A stretch of 64,000 nucleotides of DNA from NCBI RefSeq assembly GCF_900105725.1, contig NZ_FNLM01000034.1:2294001-2358000 (forward strand). The letters are read 5' to 3'. Shown in pieces: positions 36,045 to 45,147 of the stretch (within the stretch, counting starts at the first letter, position 1; every line of letters starts with the position of its first letter). The stretch is from Gordonia westfalica. GTDB taxonomy: Bacteria; Actinomycetota; Actinomycetes; Mycobacteriales; Mycobacteriaceae. The notes under the pieces are model-generated. The model was not told the DNA's origin. It was given only the letters and a program-made list of their open reading frames with translations, and did not search any database. A program made the translations under genes and the position numbers.

Positions 36045-37088
36045 ATGACCAACGCATTGACGAATCCGAACACCACCGGCAGCGCCGACGACGCCGCCTC
36101 GCGCTACGTTCCGGAACACGACAAAACGGGCGGCGAGCACGACTACGGCCAGGTGCTCGACGACCTGTCCGCGGCGTCGGTGCACCGCAATTTCGATCCG
36201 TACGTCGACATCGACTGGGATGCGCCGCACATGGCGATCACCGAGAACGATCCGCGCTGGGTCCTCTCCTACGAGGTCGACCCGATCGGCCGGCATCCCT
36301 GGTACCAGCAGCTCCCGGAGAGCAAGCAGATCGAGATCGGCATGTGGCGTCAGGCCAATGTCGCGAAGGTCGGCCTGCAGTTCGAGTCGGTGCTGATCCG
36401 CGGACTGATGCAGTACAGCTTCAAACTCCCCAACGGCGCGCGCGAATTCCGGTACACCACGCACGAATCCAAGGAGGAGTGCAACCACACCCTGATGTTC
36501 CAGGAGTTCGTGAACCGCGTGGGCATGGACGTCCCCGGCGCCAAGGTCGGATATCGACTGATCTCGCCGTTCGTCCCGCTGGTGTCGACGATGTTCCCGA
36601 TCGTGTTCTTCTTCGGCGTCCTCGGCGGCGAGGAACCGATCGACCACATCCAGAAGGACTTCCTGCGGACCCGCGCCCGCCTGCACCCGACGATGGCCGC
36701 GGTGATGCAGCTGCACGTCGCCGAGGAGGCGCGGCACATCTCGTTCGCGCACCACTTCATCCGGGAGCAGGTGCCGCAGCGCAACCGCTTCCAGCGTTTC
36801 CTGCTGTCGCTGATGCTGCCGCTGACGATGCGCACCCTGTGCAGCGCCATCGTGGTGCCGCCGCGTTCCTTCGCCAAGGAATTCGACGTCCCGCGTGAGG
36901 TCATGAAGGACATCTTCTGGCGGTCGGCGGAGTCGAAGCGCTTCCTGCGCAACGTCTTCGGCGATGTCCGCATGCTCGCCGACCAGAGCGGACTGATGAA
37001 CCCGGTCTCGCGTCTGCTGTGGCGCGCACTCGGAATCAGCGGACGCCCCTCGCGTTTCCGCAGCGAGCCCACCTACACGGCAGCCTGA
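36045..37088 (+). CDS. AurF-like diiron oxygenase
   Basis: Encodes 347 residues from ATG 36045. Carboxylate-bridged diiron ligands are visible as ESKEECNHTLMFQEF (near residue 141) and HVAEEARHISFAHHF (near 225), with E-x6-H-type spacing as in p-aminobenzoate N-oxygenase AurF and related proteins. No signal peptide is present. The next gene encodes a ferredoxin-reductase fusion 34 bases downstream, an obvious electron donor. The substrate is unknown; N-oxygenation or desaturation are options for the family. Confidence 0.85.
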   Translation: MTNALTNPNTTGSADDAASRYVPEHDKTGGEHDYGQVLDDLSAASVHRNFDPYVDIDWDAPHMAITENDPRWVLSYEVDPIGRHPWYQQLPESKQIEIGMWRQANVAKVGLQFESVLIRGLMQYSFKLPNGAREFRYTTHESKEECNHTLMFQEFVNRVGMDVPGAKVGYRLISPFVPLVSTMFPIVFFFGVLGGEEPIDHIQKDFLRTRARLHPTMAAVMQLHVAEEARHISFAHHFIREQVPQRNRFQRFLLSLMLPLTMRTLCSAIVVPPRSFAKEFDVPREVMKDIFWRSAESKRFLRNVFGDVRMLADQSGLMNPVSRLLWRALGISGRPSRFRSEPTYTAA

Positions 37089-37122
37089 TCCGCCCGTCAA
37101 CACAGGTAGCGAACCGACCCCC

Positions 37123-38667
37123 ATGCCTCACGTTGTCACCCAGGCGTGCTGCGGCGACGCGTCGTGCGTCTACGCATGCCCCGTCAACTGCATCCACCCC
37201 ACACCCGAAGAGCCCGACTTCGGCATCGCCGAGATGCTCTACATCGACCCGGCGACCTGCGTCGACTGCGGAGCGTGTGTCAGCGCGTGCCCCGTCGGCG
37301 CGATCGTGCCGGGTCACCGGCTGCCCGCGGGGCAGGAGCGATTCGCCGAGGTCAACGCCTCGCAGTACCGCGAAACCGTCGACGGGGCCGCACGTTTCCC
37401 GGTGGACGCCTCGCTGCGACTGCCCCTCGCCCCCATCGATCGTCCGCGCGGGCTCGCGGTCGAGGGCCGGGTGTCGATCGGCATCGTCGGGTCCGGGCCG
37501 TCGGCGATGTACGCGGCCGACGAGCTGCTGCGGCATCCCCAGGTGTCGGTGACGATGTACGAACGCCTCGACCGGCCGTTCGGCCTCGCCCGCTTCGGCG
37601 TCGCCCCGGACCACCTGCACACCCGCAAGGTCATGCGCCTGTTCGACGACATCGCGCGCAACCCGAACCTGGAGATCCTGCTCCACACCGAGGTGGGGCG
37701 CGACATCACGCTCGACGACCTGCGGTCACGTCACGCGGGCGTCATCTGGGCCGGCGGTGCCCCGACCGACAAGACCCTGGACCTGCCGGGGATCGGCCGG
37801 GCGGGCGTCACCAGCGCCACCTCGTTCGTCGGCTGGTACAACGGCCATCCCGACTTCACCGACCTCGACGTCGACCTGTCGACCGAGCGTGTGGTGGTCG
37901 TCGGCAACGGCAACGTCGCGCTCGACGTCGCCCGCATCCTGGTCGCCGACCCCGCCTCACTCGCCGACACGTCCATCTCGCGGGCCGCACTGGCGGCCTT
38001 GGAGCAGTCGTCGGTGCGCGAGGTGGTCGTGCTGGGCCGACGCGGACCCGCCCACGCGGCATTCACCCTGCCCGAACTGATCGGGCTGGTGGATTCCGGT
38101 GTGTCGGTGACGGTCGACCCCGCCGATCTCGAGTCGGCGCAGGTGGACGGCGAACTCGACGCGACCATCCGCGCCAAACTCGACATCCTCGCCGAATGTG
38201 CTTCCGCCGGCGACCCCGAGGGGCGTCGTATCAGGTTGGCGTTCTTCGGCTCTCCGCTCGAGGTGGTCGGCCGGGACGGACGCGCGAGCGGTGTGGTCGT
38301 GGGCCGCAACCGGCTGAACGTCGACGACGCGGGCGTCGTGACCGGGATCGAACCCACCGGTGAGACGACCACACTCGACACCGGACTCGTACTGACCTCC
38401 GTCGGCTACCGCGGCGTCGCGGTGCCGGGCCTCCCGTTCGATGCGGCCACGGGCGTCATCCCGCACCGCGCCGGGCGGGTCGTAGACGGCGACGAACCGG
38501 TTGCGGGCATGTACGTGACCGGCTGGATCAAGCGCGGACCGTCGGGCTTCATCGGCACCAACAAGACCGACTCGGCGGAGACGGTCTCGTCGCTGCTCGC
38601 GGATCTCGAGGCCGGCGTCCTCGCGACCGAGATCACGCGTCGTCGAAGGCTTCTGAGTCGTCGCTGA
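37123..38667 (+). CDS. ferredoxin-NADP+ reductase fused to a 7Fe/4Fe-4S ferredoxin domain (FprB-like)
   Basis: Encodes 514 residues. Residues 1-70 are a bacterial ferredoxin with two clusters of Cys (CCGDASCVYACPVNC, CVDCGACVSACPVGA). From about 115 on it is an adrenodoxin-reductase-type flavoprotein: VSIGIVGSGPSAMYAADELL (FAD), VVVVGNGNVALDVARIL (NADP), VVVLGRRGPAHAAFTLPEL and GWIKRGPSGFIGTNK. It passes electrons from NADPH through its own Fe-S clusters. It follows the diiron oxygenase gene closely and likely serves it. A palindromic repeat starts right after its stop. Confidence 0.92.
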   Translation: MPHVVTQACCGDASCVYACPVNCIHPTPEEPDFGIAEMLYIDPATCVDCGACVSACPVGAIVPGHRLPAGQERFAEVNASQYRETVDGAARFPVDASLRLPLAPIDRPRGLAVEGRVSIGIVGSGPSAMYAADELLRHPQVSVTMYERLDRPFGLARFGVAPDHLHTRKVMRLFDDIARNPNLEILLHTEVGRDITLDDLRSRHAGVIWAGGAPTDKTLDLPGIGRAGVTSATSFVGWYNGHPDFTDLDVDLSTERVVVVGNGNVALDVARILVADPASLADTSISRAALAALEQSSVREVVVLGRRGPAHAAFTLPELIGLVDSGVSVTVDPADLESAQVDGELDATIRAKLDILAECASAGDPEGRRIRLAFFGSPLEVVGRDGRASGVVVGRNRLNVDDAGVVTGIEPTGETTTLDTGLVLTSVGYRGVAVPGLPFDAATGVIPHRAGRVVDGDEPVAGMYVTGWIKRGPSGFIGTNKTDSAETVSSLLADLEAGVLATEITRRRRLLSRR

Positions 38668-38668
38668 T

Positions 38669-38800
38669 CTCGATACGGCTCGTCGCAAGCTCCTTCACCT
38701 ACTCGACCAGCGGTGGGGCCACCGCCGACCGAGCAGCGCACACCACCGCCGGCCGAGTAGCGCCGACCGAGCGAAGCGAGGACGCCGCGTATCGAGGTCA
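38669..38800. repeat. REP-like palindromic repeat, copy 1
   Basis: Begins with CGATACGGCTCGTCGCAAGC and ends with GGACGCCGCGTATCGAGG; the outer bases form an inverted repeat (CGATACGGC with GCCGCGTATCG). The inner part contains GGCCGAGTAGCGCCGACC. The same ends occur at 50688-50815 and, as one half only, at 45827-45871. Confidence 0.8.
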
Positions 38801-38821
38801 CCCTCCGATACATTGACCACC

Positions 38822-39295
38822 ATGGGCCCCGCCTACCAGCGCACCACCGTGCGCGCCGATCTCTCCGCTCTTCCGGCCGACCTCGCTGCGGCGCTGCGTG
38901 ATCATGCCGAGTCGCGGCAGCTGACCATCACCGACGATCTGCCCGCGTGGAGCACCCGGAGCATCAACCCGCCGGCGTCGTCGCTGGCCGGCAGGCTGTT
39001 CGGGCGCCGCGCCAATCCCGTCGACCCCGATTCGGAACATCAGACGCTGGTCGTCCTGCATCCGAAGCACCTGCTGATCGTCGTCTCCGGGGCGGAGCGC
39101 GGGATCTCGGCGCTCTCGGTCCCCCTCGCCATCGCCTCGGTCGATGCGCCGGGCACTCCGGACGGTTTCTCGGTGACCGGGTTCGCCGGTGACGACGGCC
39201 GCCCGGGCAGCCACTACATCGGCGTCGGCGAACCGCAGGGCCGGGAATGCCGGGACGCGGTGCTCGCGGCGATCGTCGCGGCGAAGAACGCGTGA
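38822..39295 (+). CDS. conserved hypothetical protein, 157 residues
   Basis: ATG 38822 lies 21 bases after a REP-like repeat. The protein is a mixed alpha/beta soluble domain: N-terminal helical part (DLAAALRDHAESRQLTI), then strands HQTLVVLHPKHLLIVVSG and HYIGVGEPQG, then a final helix (CRDAVLAAIVAAKNA). There is no signal peptide, membrane helix or motif that I recognise; a PH-like fold would fit but is a guess. The stop overlaps the start of the exporter gene (GTGA). Confidence 0.7.
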   Translation: MGPAYQRTTVRADLSALPADLAAALRDHAESRQLTITDDLPAWSTRSINPPASSLAGRLFGRRANPVDPDSEHQTLVVLHPKHLLIVVSGAERGISALSVPLAIASVDAPGTPDGFSVTGFAGDDGRPGSHYIGVGEPQGRECRDAVLAAIVAAKNA

Positions 39296-40236
39296 CCCCG
39301 ACGACGACCACCCACGGAGTTCCCCGACCGACCGTCGGCATCACGCTGGCCCTGATCTCGTCGGCCTGCTTCGGTATCTCCGGCGTCCTGGCGCGGGCGA
39401 TGATCGAATCCGGCTGGTCCGCGGGAGCAACCGTGACCGTGCGCATCGCGCTGGGTGCCGCAGTCCTCGCAATTCCCGGCCTGCTCGCCTTCCGGGATCG
39501 GCGTGCGCCGCTCCCGGCACGCTCGGCCACAGGCACCTGGTGGGTGTTGCTCGCCTACGGGCTGCTGGCCGTCGCCGGGTGTCAGCTGGCCTACTTCTAT
39601 GCCGTGACCTACCTTCAGGTGGGGGTGGCGTTGCTGATCGAGTACACCGCACCGGTCGCGGTCCTGGTGTGGATGTGGTTGCGTCACGCGCAGCGACCCA
39701 CCCGCCTCACCGTTCTCGGCGCGGCCCTCGCGATCGGGGGTCTGGCACTCGTGCTCGACCTGACCGGCGAGGTCTCGATGAGCACGGTCGGCGTCCTGTG
39801 GGCACTGGCGGCAATGGTGGGCGCCGCCGCCTACTTCGTGATCTCGGCCGACGAACGGACCGGTCTGCCGCCACTCGCGCTGGCGGCCGGCGGTCTGCTC
39901 ATCGGTGCGGTCGCACTCGCCGCGGCCGGGATGGTGGGCGCGCTGCCGATGGCCGCGTCGACTTCCTCTGTCCGCGTCGGCGACCTGTCGTTGCCCTGGT
40001 GGGCGCCCCTGCTGATGCTGGGGGTCGTCTCGGCGGCGATGGCGTACGCGTTCGGTATCGCCGCCGGCCGGATGCTCGGTGCCCGGGTGATGTCGTTCGT
40101 CGCCCTGTCCGAGGTGCTGTTCGCGGTCCTGTTCGCCTGGTTGGCCCTCGACGAACTCCCGGCGCCCGTCCAGCTCGTCGGCGGGCTGCTGATCATCGCC
40201 GGTGTCGTTTTCGTCCGATTGGGCGAGGCACCCTGA
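39292..40236 (+). CDS. EamA/DMT family transporter
   Basis: Encodes 314 residues from GTG 39292, which overlaps the upstream stop. Ten membrane helices in two EamA repeats are seen: LALISSACFGISGVLARAM ... LQVGVALLIEYTAPVAVLVW and VGVLWALAAMVGAAAYFVIS ... LSEVLFAVLFAWLALDELP. This is a drug/metabolite superfamily permease of the RhaT/YdcZ-like type, probably an exporter of an amino acid or small metabolite. It is coupled to the hypothetical gene upstream. Confidence 0.87.
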   Translation: MTPTTTTHGVPRPTVGITLALISSACFGISGVLARAMIESGWSAGATVTVRIALGAAVLAIPGLLAFRDRRAPLPARSATGTWWVLLAYGLLAVAGCQLAYFYAVTYLQVGVALLIEYTAPVAVLVWMWLRHAQRPTRLTVLGAALAIGGLALVLDLTGEVSMSTVGVLWALAAMVGAAAYFVISADERTGLPPLALAAGGLLIGAVALAAAGMVGALPMAASTSSVRVGDLSLPWWAPLLMLGVVSAAMAYAFGIAAGRMLGARVMSFVALSEVLFAVLFAWLALDELPAPVQLVGGLLIIAGVVFVRLGEAP

Positions 40237-40312
40237 ACCTCGACTCCAGACCTGGGATCATCGCGACGAATCCCGGATCACGTTGTGCGCGTTTCGTATA
40301 GGTGCCGCAACA

Positions 40313-40324
40313 GGAACCGGTTCC
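40313..40324. promoter_or_regulatory. 12-bp perfect palindrome upstream of the MDMPI gene
   Basis: GGAACCGGTTCC lies about 35-50 bases before a TACTCT -10-like box (40358-40363) and about 70 bases before the start codon. It could be an operator; the length alone does not prove it. Confidence 0.3.
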
Positions 40325-40394
40325 AGTGGATGTGTCGCACGTCGCATTACGCACGAGTACTCTGGCGCCTCATGTGGGGGAGGAACCACGCGTG

Positions 40395-41198
40395 ATGGGG
40401 ATGTTCTCGAGATTTGATTACACCAACGCCGCGCTGACCACCGGGGAACGTTTTTTGGAACTCGTCGAGGGGGTCGACGAACCGGAGACGCGTCTGCCGG
40501 ACACGCCGGGATGGACGCTGGTCGACTGCCTGGGGCACGTAGCCCAGGCGCCGACCCGATTTCTCGCGCTTGCACGCGGCGAGGGCGAATGGTGTCGCCA
40601 GGCGATCGATGTACCGGATTTCAACGCGAAGCAGATCGCGAACCTGCCGACCCGTGAGGTGTCGGCGCTGGCCGGTCAGCTGAGAGACGACCTCGACACG
40701 TTGGTCGACGCCGTCACGCATTTCAACGCGCAGGTCCCGAAGATGCGTTTCGACGGTGACCGGCTCATCCGGGCCGACGCCGCGCTGGGGATCCTCATCG
40801 GCGAGTTCGTGGTGCACGGATACGATGTCGCGCGCGCCGTGGGCGGCCGATGGTGGGTCGAGCCCGAGGTGGTGCTGATGATCATCCGCGGCAGGCAACA
40901 GGTGCTGCCCAGCTGGGTGGACACCGCCGCGGCCGCCGGACACGACGGCAGCTACGACATCCGGTTGCGGGGATGCTCGGAGCGCTACCTCTACCAATTC
41001 ACCGACGGTGAGCTGACGATCAACCCCGACGAGCCCCGACGCCCGGACGTGCACATCAGCGTCGACCCCACTGCGGCACTGCTCACCGGCTACGGGCGGC
41101 TCTCCCCCATGTGGGCGGGGCTGACCGGCCGGGCCTTCGCGTGGGGAAGCAAGCCGTGGCTTGCGCCACGGCTTGCTCAGAAGTTCTTACCCGCCTGA
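40395..41198 (+). CDS. maleylpyruvate isomerase-type, mycothiol-dependent (DinB/MDMPI fold) protein with SCP2-like C-terminus
   Basis: Encodes 267 residues from ATG 40395; GTG 40392 is an alternative. A GGGGGAGGAA ribosome site lies at 40375-40384. The N-terminal DinB-like four-helix domain carries the metal triad expected for MDMPI proteins: His48 (DCLGHVA), Glu137 and His141 (GEFVVHGYD). The C-terminal part (ELTINPDEPRRPDVHISVDP, LLTGYGRLSPMWAGLTGR) is SCP2/sterol-carrier-like. Mycothiol is the thiol of actinobacteria, so this fits the lineage. The substrate is unknown. Confidence 0.82.
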   Translation: MGMFSRFDYTNAALTTGERFLELVEGVDEPETRLPDTPGWTLVDCLGHVAQAPTRFLALARGEGEWCRQAIDVPDFNAKQIANLPTREVSALAGQLRDDLDTLVDAVTHFNAQVPKMRFDGDRLIRADAALGILIGEFVVHGYDVARAVGGRWWVEPEVVLMIIRGRQQVLPSWVDTAAAAGHDGSYDIRLRGCSERYLYQFTDGELTINPDEPRRPDVHISVDPTAALLTGYGRLSPMWAGLTGRAFAWGSKPWLAPRLAQKFLPA

Positions 41199-41210
41199 GC
41201 GGGCTCCGCC

Positions 41211-42863
41211 TCAGCGGCTGGTAGGCGATCCCGCCGGGCGGCTGCTGCGACGCCCACCCTGCGAACGGCCACCGGCACGGTGCTGGTCGCCGGAACGCGG
41301 CTGACCCGCTGACCGGGACTGACCGGCGGAGCGACCGTCGGTGGAACGCTGTCCGCCCGATCGGTGCGACGCCCCGCTGCCACCGCGGCTCTCGCCGCCC
41401 TGGCCGCGTGCGCCACGACTCTCGCCGCCCTGACCGCGTGCGCCGCGGCTCTCACCGCGGGCGCCGCCGTTGCCGCGACCCTCGCCGCGTGCGTGTCCGG
41501 GACGACCGCCACGGCGACCACCCTGGGAACGACCGCCCTGGGGACGTCCACCCTGCGAGCGACCGCCCTGGCCACCGCCACGAGCGGCCTCGGCGGCTGC
41601 ACGCTCGGCGGCCGACACGCGGGGTGCGCGCGCGCCGACGAGCTCGTCGACGGCGTCGGCCTTGGCGTCGACCTGCTTCGGGGTGACCTTGATCTTGGCC
41701 TTGCGCAGCAGCTGCGAGACCTCACGACGCTGCTCGGGCAGGCACACGGTGACGACGTCACCGGAGCTGCCGGCGCGGGCGGTGCGGCCCGAACGGTGCA
41801 GGTAGGCCTTGTGTTCGGCGGGCGGATCGACGTGGACGACCAGCTCGATGCCGTCGACGTGCACACCGCGGGCGGCGACGTCGGTGGCCACGAGTACGCG
41901 CACATCGCCCTCACCGAAGGCGGCGAGGTTGCGGTCGCGCTGGGCCTGGCTCAGGTTGCCGTGCAGGTCGACCGCCGGGATGCCCTGCTCGGTCAGCTTC
42001 TTGGCGAGCTTCTTGGCCTGATGCTTGGTGCGCATGAACAGGATTCGACGACCGGCACCGGAAGCGAGTTCGGCGACCAGGTCGGCCTTGCCGGCCGAGG
42101 AGACCTCGAAGACGTGGTGGGTCATGGCGGCGACCGGCGACTCGGCGGAGTCGACCGAGTGCAGCACCGGGTTGTCGAGGAAGCGCTTGGCCAGCTTGTC
42201 CACACCGTTGTCGAGGGTCGCCGAGAACAGCAGGCGCTGACCGTCGGACGGGGTGGCGGCGAGGAGCTTGGTGACGACCGGGAGGAAGCCGAGGTCGGCC
42301 ATGTGGTCGGCCTCGTCGATGACGGTGATCTCCACCTCGTCGAGCTTCACGATGCCCTGGCGCATGAGGTCTTCGAGGCGACCCGGGCACGCGACGACGA
42401 TGTCGACGCCGCGGCGGAAGGCCTGCTCCTGGCGCATCTGCTTGACGCCACCGAAGACGGTGGTGACGGTCAGACCGACGGCGGCCGCCAGCGGTTCGAC
42501 GACAGCCGCGATCTGGGTGGCCAGTTCACGGGTCGGAGCGAGGATGAGGCCGGTGGGGGCACCGACGTAACGCTTGACCTCCATCTCGGCGAGTCCGGCG
42601 ACCAGCGGGATGGAGAAGGCGAGGGTCTTGCCCGAGCCGGTCTTGCCGCGGCCGAGGACGTCCTTGCCGTCGAGCGTGTCGGGCAGGGTGTCGGCCTGGA
42701 TGGGGAAGGCGTTGGCCTTGCCCTGCGAGGTCAGCACCTCAACGAGTTTGGTTGGCACACCGAGAGATTCGAAGGAGATCACGGGTGCAGCGGTGGTGTC
42801 GGCGGGAGTGGCGTCGGCGTTCTGGGTTGCAGTTGCCGAAGGGGTCTCGAGGACAGCAGTCAT
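41211..42863 (-). CDS. DEAD-box RNA helicase with RGG/Gln-rich tail
   Basis: Encodes 550 residues from ATG 42863. All core motifs are present: GRGKTGSGKT (I), APTRELATQ (Ia), VIDEADH (II, DEAD), LFSATL (III), VATDVAARGV (V) and HRSGRTARAG (VI). From about residue 420 the tail is repetitive and basic (GGRSQGGRPQGGRSQ, then two copies of RGARGQGGES), like an RNA-binding RGG region. It unwinds RNA in cold adaptation, ribosome assembly or decay; it resembles RhlE/CsdA-type proteins of actinobacteria. A long leader precedes it. Confidence 0.93.
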   Translation of the reverse strand: MTAVLETPSATATQNADATPADTTAAPVISFESLGVPTKLVEVLTSQGKANAFPIQADTLPDTLDGKDVLGRGKTGSGKTLAFSIPLVAGLAEMEVKRYVGAPTGLILAPTRELATQIAAVVEPLAAAVGLTVTTVFGGVKQMRQEQAFRRGVDIVVACPGRLEDLMRQGIVKLDEVEITVIDEADHMADLGFLPVVTKLLAATPSDGQRLLFSATLDNGVDKLAKRFLDNPVLHSVDSAESPVAAMTHHVFEVSSAGKADLVAELASGAGRRILFMRTKHQAKKLAKKLTEQGIPAVDLHGNLSQAQRDRNLAAFGEGDVRVLVATDVAARGVHVDGIELVVHVDPPAEHKAYLHRSGRTARAGSSGDVVTVCLPEQRREVSQLLRKAKIKVTPKQVDAKADAVDELVGARAPRVSAAERAAAEAARGGGQGGRSQGGRPQGGRSQGGRRGGRPGHARGEGRGNGGARGESRGARGQGGESRGARGQGGESRGGSGASHRSGGQRSTDGRSAGQSRSAGQPRSGDQHRAGGRSQGGRRSSRPAGSPTSR

Positions 42864-43211
42864 TATGTGAGCAGAGCTCTTCCTGTGCGTGGCACGCGAG
42901 CGCCGACGACAGATCACTGCCGATGGTCGGTGCCGATGGCGAACACGCGGGTACGCGGGCTCGTTCGCCGTACGAAGTCAATGGCAGGTGGTGGACATCT
43001 GACGTGTCCGACCTCGGCGACCACCTTCAGTGGGCTCCGACCTGCGAGAGAGGCGTTCTACGACGCGTTGATGCAACCCATCACGGGTGCAACACTGCGA
43101 TCGACACTACGCGTCGGTAACGAAAGAAGCGAATTGCTGTGACGGAGGTCGCGTCGGGGCCTGTGGATACGCGGCCCGCCGTGCTTGTCTGATTCGCTAC
43201 GCTCCGACAGC
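42864..43211. other. 348-bp intergenic region between helicase and propeller gene
   Basis: Holds no convincing gene on either strand. It must contain the helicase leader and promoter and the promoter for the plus-strand gene. I see a TACGCT box at 43198-43203 nine bases before GTG 43212, consistent with a nearly leaderless message. No named riboswitch was recognised by eye. Long leaders are common for cold-regulated DEAD-box genes. Confidence 0.5.
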
Positions 43212-44516
43212 GTGTCGACACACGGGTCTTCGAACCGGAAGAAGAAGTTCGCGCTGCTGGCCGGCGCATTGACGGTCACGGTGGCCGTGGGCATCGGCGC
43301 GGTGTTCGCCGTGCGCGCAGCCACGCAGGACGATGCGGAGAATCAGTCGAGGGAGAACCTTGCCGATCTCTCCGTCGAACCGCACGGGCCACGCTGGTAC
43401 TTCGACGATGAACCGCGAGCCCGTACACAGGCCATCGGCGGCAACGGGCAGGTGGTTGCCATTGCCTCCCAACTCCCGTCCGAAGGCCGGTCCACAGTCG
43501 CGTTCGTCGACACGGAAACCGGCGAGGCCCGTTCGGAGGCGGCGTCGCCGGACGATGGTCACAGATTCGGCCTGTGCGCCGTCGTCGATTCGGGCTCATC
43601 GGCAGCGTGCACCCTCATCCGGAGCCCCAGCGGAAGCAACGACCCGTTGATCGCGTTCATCGATGTTGCTACCGGTTCCATTCGACGCACTGTCGAGACC
43701 GACGGTCACCAGGTGCTCGCTTACCAGAACCGCTTCTTCGCCATCCCGTTCATCGAGGACAGGAACGGGATCGACGTCTACGACGCCGACGGCTCCCACA
43801 CCGCCACACTGCCCGGCGGCGACATCTATCCGCGCTGGGGATTGATGACCTCGGTCGAGGAGACCGGCGAATCGAATGCCAAGACCCTCGTCGTACACGA
43901 CCTGGACACCTTGGAAGTAGCGTTCCGGCACGAGTTCGAGCTCCACGCCTACTCCGAATTCAGTCCCTTCGCAGGCGGATTCGCCGTCGACACCGGCGAC
44001 GGGGTCGCATATGTCGACAATCGAGGGTCTCTGATGACAACAGTTCAAGGCGCTCGGATCGCTTTCCGGACAAGAGGTCTCGACCTCACCTACCCACTGG
44101 AACCGACCCGCGAGACGCGACTGCCGATTCTCACCGGTCGCGGCAATTCCCCCGGCGATGCCACGACACTCTCAGCCGCCTCACCGATGACCGGAAAGCC
44201 ACTGTGGCGCTGGAGGTTTTCCGAGCCGTTTGTCGAATCGGCCACAGCCGACACCGTCACGATCCGGCAAGGAGTCAACGGCAAGAGCAGCGTCTACGAC
44301 ATCGTGACCGGGGAGGTACTGGCCGACCATCTGACGGATACCCAGTGCCTGGGGTCGGATGGGCGGCGCGTCCTCGTCTCACAGCTGGACGAGGACCGCG
44401 GGTACATGCTCCGAGCACTGGACAGAGCCGAAACCGTCTGGGAGATCGGCCCCTACCTCAGCAACCCTGTGGTGATCGCGGGGAAGGTCTACGCCGACAA
44501 CGCGCGGGTACTGTGA
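43212..44516 (+). CDS. membrane-tethered beta-propeller-like protein
   Basis: Encodes 434 residues from GTG 43212; TTG 43185 is in frame but less likely. A basic N-terminus and one membrane helix at about residues 10-32 (KKFALLAGALTVTVAVGIGA) put the rest outside. The outer part has repeating blades such as GQVVAIASQLPSEGRSTVAF, DPLIAFIDVATGSIRRTV, TLVVHDLDTLEVAFRH and SSVYDIVTGEVLADH, typical of PQQ/WD-like propellers. There is no catalytic motif. The function is unknown; it could be a surface binding or stress-sensing protein. Confidence 0.75.
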   Translation: MSTHGSSNRKKKFALLAGALTVTVAVGIGAVFAVRAATQDDAENQSRENLADLSVEPHGPRWYFDDEPRARTQAIGGNGQVVAIASQLPSEGRSTVAFVDTETGEARSEAASPDDGHRFGLCAVVDSGSSAACTLIRSPSGSNDPLIAFIDVATGSIRRTVETDGHQVLAYQNRFFAIPFIEDRNGIDVYDADGSHTATLPGGDIYPRWGLMTSVEETGESNAKTLVVHDLDTLEVAFRHEFELHAYSEFSPFAGGFAVDTGDGVAYVDNRGSLMTTVQGARIAFRTRGLDLTYPLEPTRETRLPILTGRGNSPGDATTLSAASPMTGKPLWRWRFSEPFVESATADTVTIRQGVNGKSSVYDIVTGEVLADHLTDTQCLGSDGRRVLVSQLDEDRGYMLRALDRAETVWEIGPYLSNPVVIAGKVYADNARVL

Positions 44517-44525
44517 CCCCGACTC

Positions 44526-45089
44526 TCAGAACGCCTCGCTGAGCATCACGGCGACGGTGCCGGGCTCCAGCGCGTCGAAGACGTGTTCCACGTCGCCGGG
44601 GTAGGAGATGTAGTCACCGGGGCCGAGTACCTCGGTGGCATCAGTCGGCCCGAGCCGAGCGCGACCGGAGCTGACGACCACATGTTCGCGGACCCCGCGA
44701 GCATGCGGAGCGGACACCCGCGGCTTACCGGGTTCGGCCCGGATCACGTACATGTCGCGGCGAGAACCGGGCGCGGCAGTCGACAGCAGCGTGGCCGAGT
44801 AGTCGGCATCGGCGGCCGGGATGACCGGCCCCTCCCCCAAGCGGATCACCTCGACGGTCGGCGCCGGCGAGTCCAGCAGCGCCGAGAACTGCACACCGAG
44901 CGCCGTGGAAAGTGCCCACAACGTCTCGACGCTGGGGTTGCCTTCCCCCGATTCGAGCTGGGACAGCGTCGACTTCCCGATTCCAGCCCGTCGGGCCAAC
45001 TCGGTGAGCGACAGCCCGGCGCGCGTGCGTTCGCGCTTCAGCGACGCGGCGACCAGCTCCTTCGGATTGACCTGCCGAGCATCGTTCAT
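44526..45089 (-). CDS. Xre-family regulator with cupin sensor domain
   Basis: Encodes 187 residues from ATG 45089. It has an N-terminal HTH_3 (LKRERTRAGLSLTELARRAG, IGKSTLSQLESGEGNPSVET) and a C-terminal cupin (HARGVREHVVVSSGRARLGP, LGPGDYISYPGDVEHVF) with metal-binding His. It is divergent from azlC, with 58 bases between starts. Regulators of this form often control AzlCD-type exporters; a GAACAC-N8-GTGTTC inverted repeat stands in the gap. Confidence 0.9.
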   Translation of the reverse strand: MNDARQVNPKELVAASLKRERTRAGLSLTELARRAGIGKSTLSQLESGEGNPSVETLWALSTALGVQFSALLDSPAPTVEVIRLGEGPVIPAADADYSATLLSTAAPGSRRDMYVIRAEPGKPRVSAPHARGVREHVVVSSGRARLGPTDATEVLGPGDYISYPGDVEHVFDALEPGTVAVMLSEAF

Positions 45090-45115
45090 CGAACCGTCCG
45101 ATCGTCCATCTTGAC

Positions 45116-45135
45116 GAACACCTGCCTTCGTGTTC
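45116..45135. promoter_or_regulatory. inverted repeat between the Xre-cupin gene and azlC
   Basis: GAACAC (45116-45121) and GTGTTC (45130-45135) are exact complements with an 8-base gap. TTGACG at 45111-45116 overlaps its left arm. The position fits an operator for the divergent pair. Confidence 0.45.
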
Positions 45136-45147
45136 ACTATGATAGTC

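Noticed and set aside
45138..45143. TATGAT as -10 of azlC
   Set aside because: It lies within four bases of the likely ATG at 45148, so the start of transcription would fall inside the gene.
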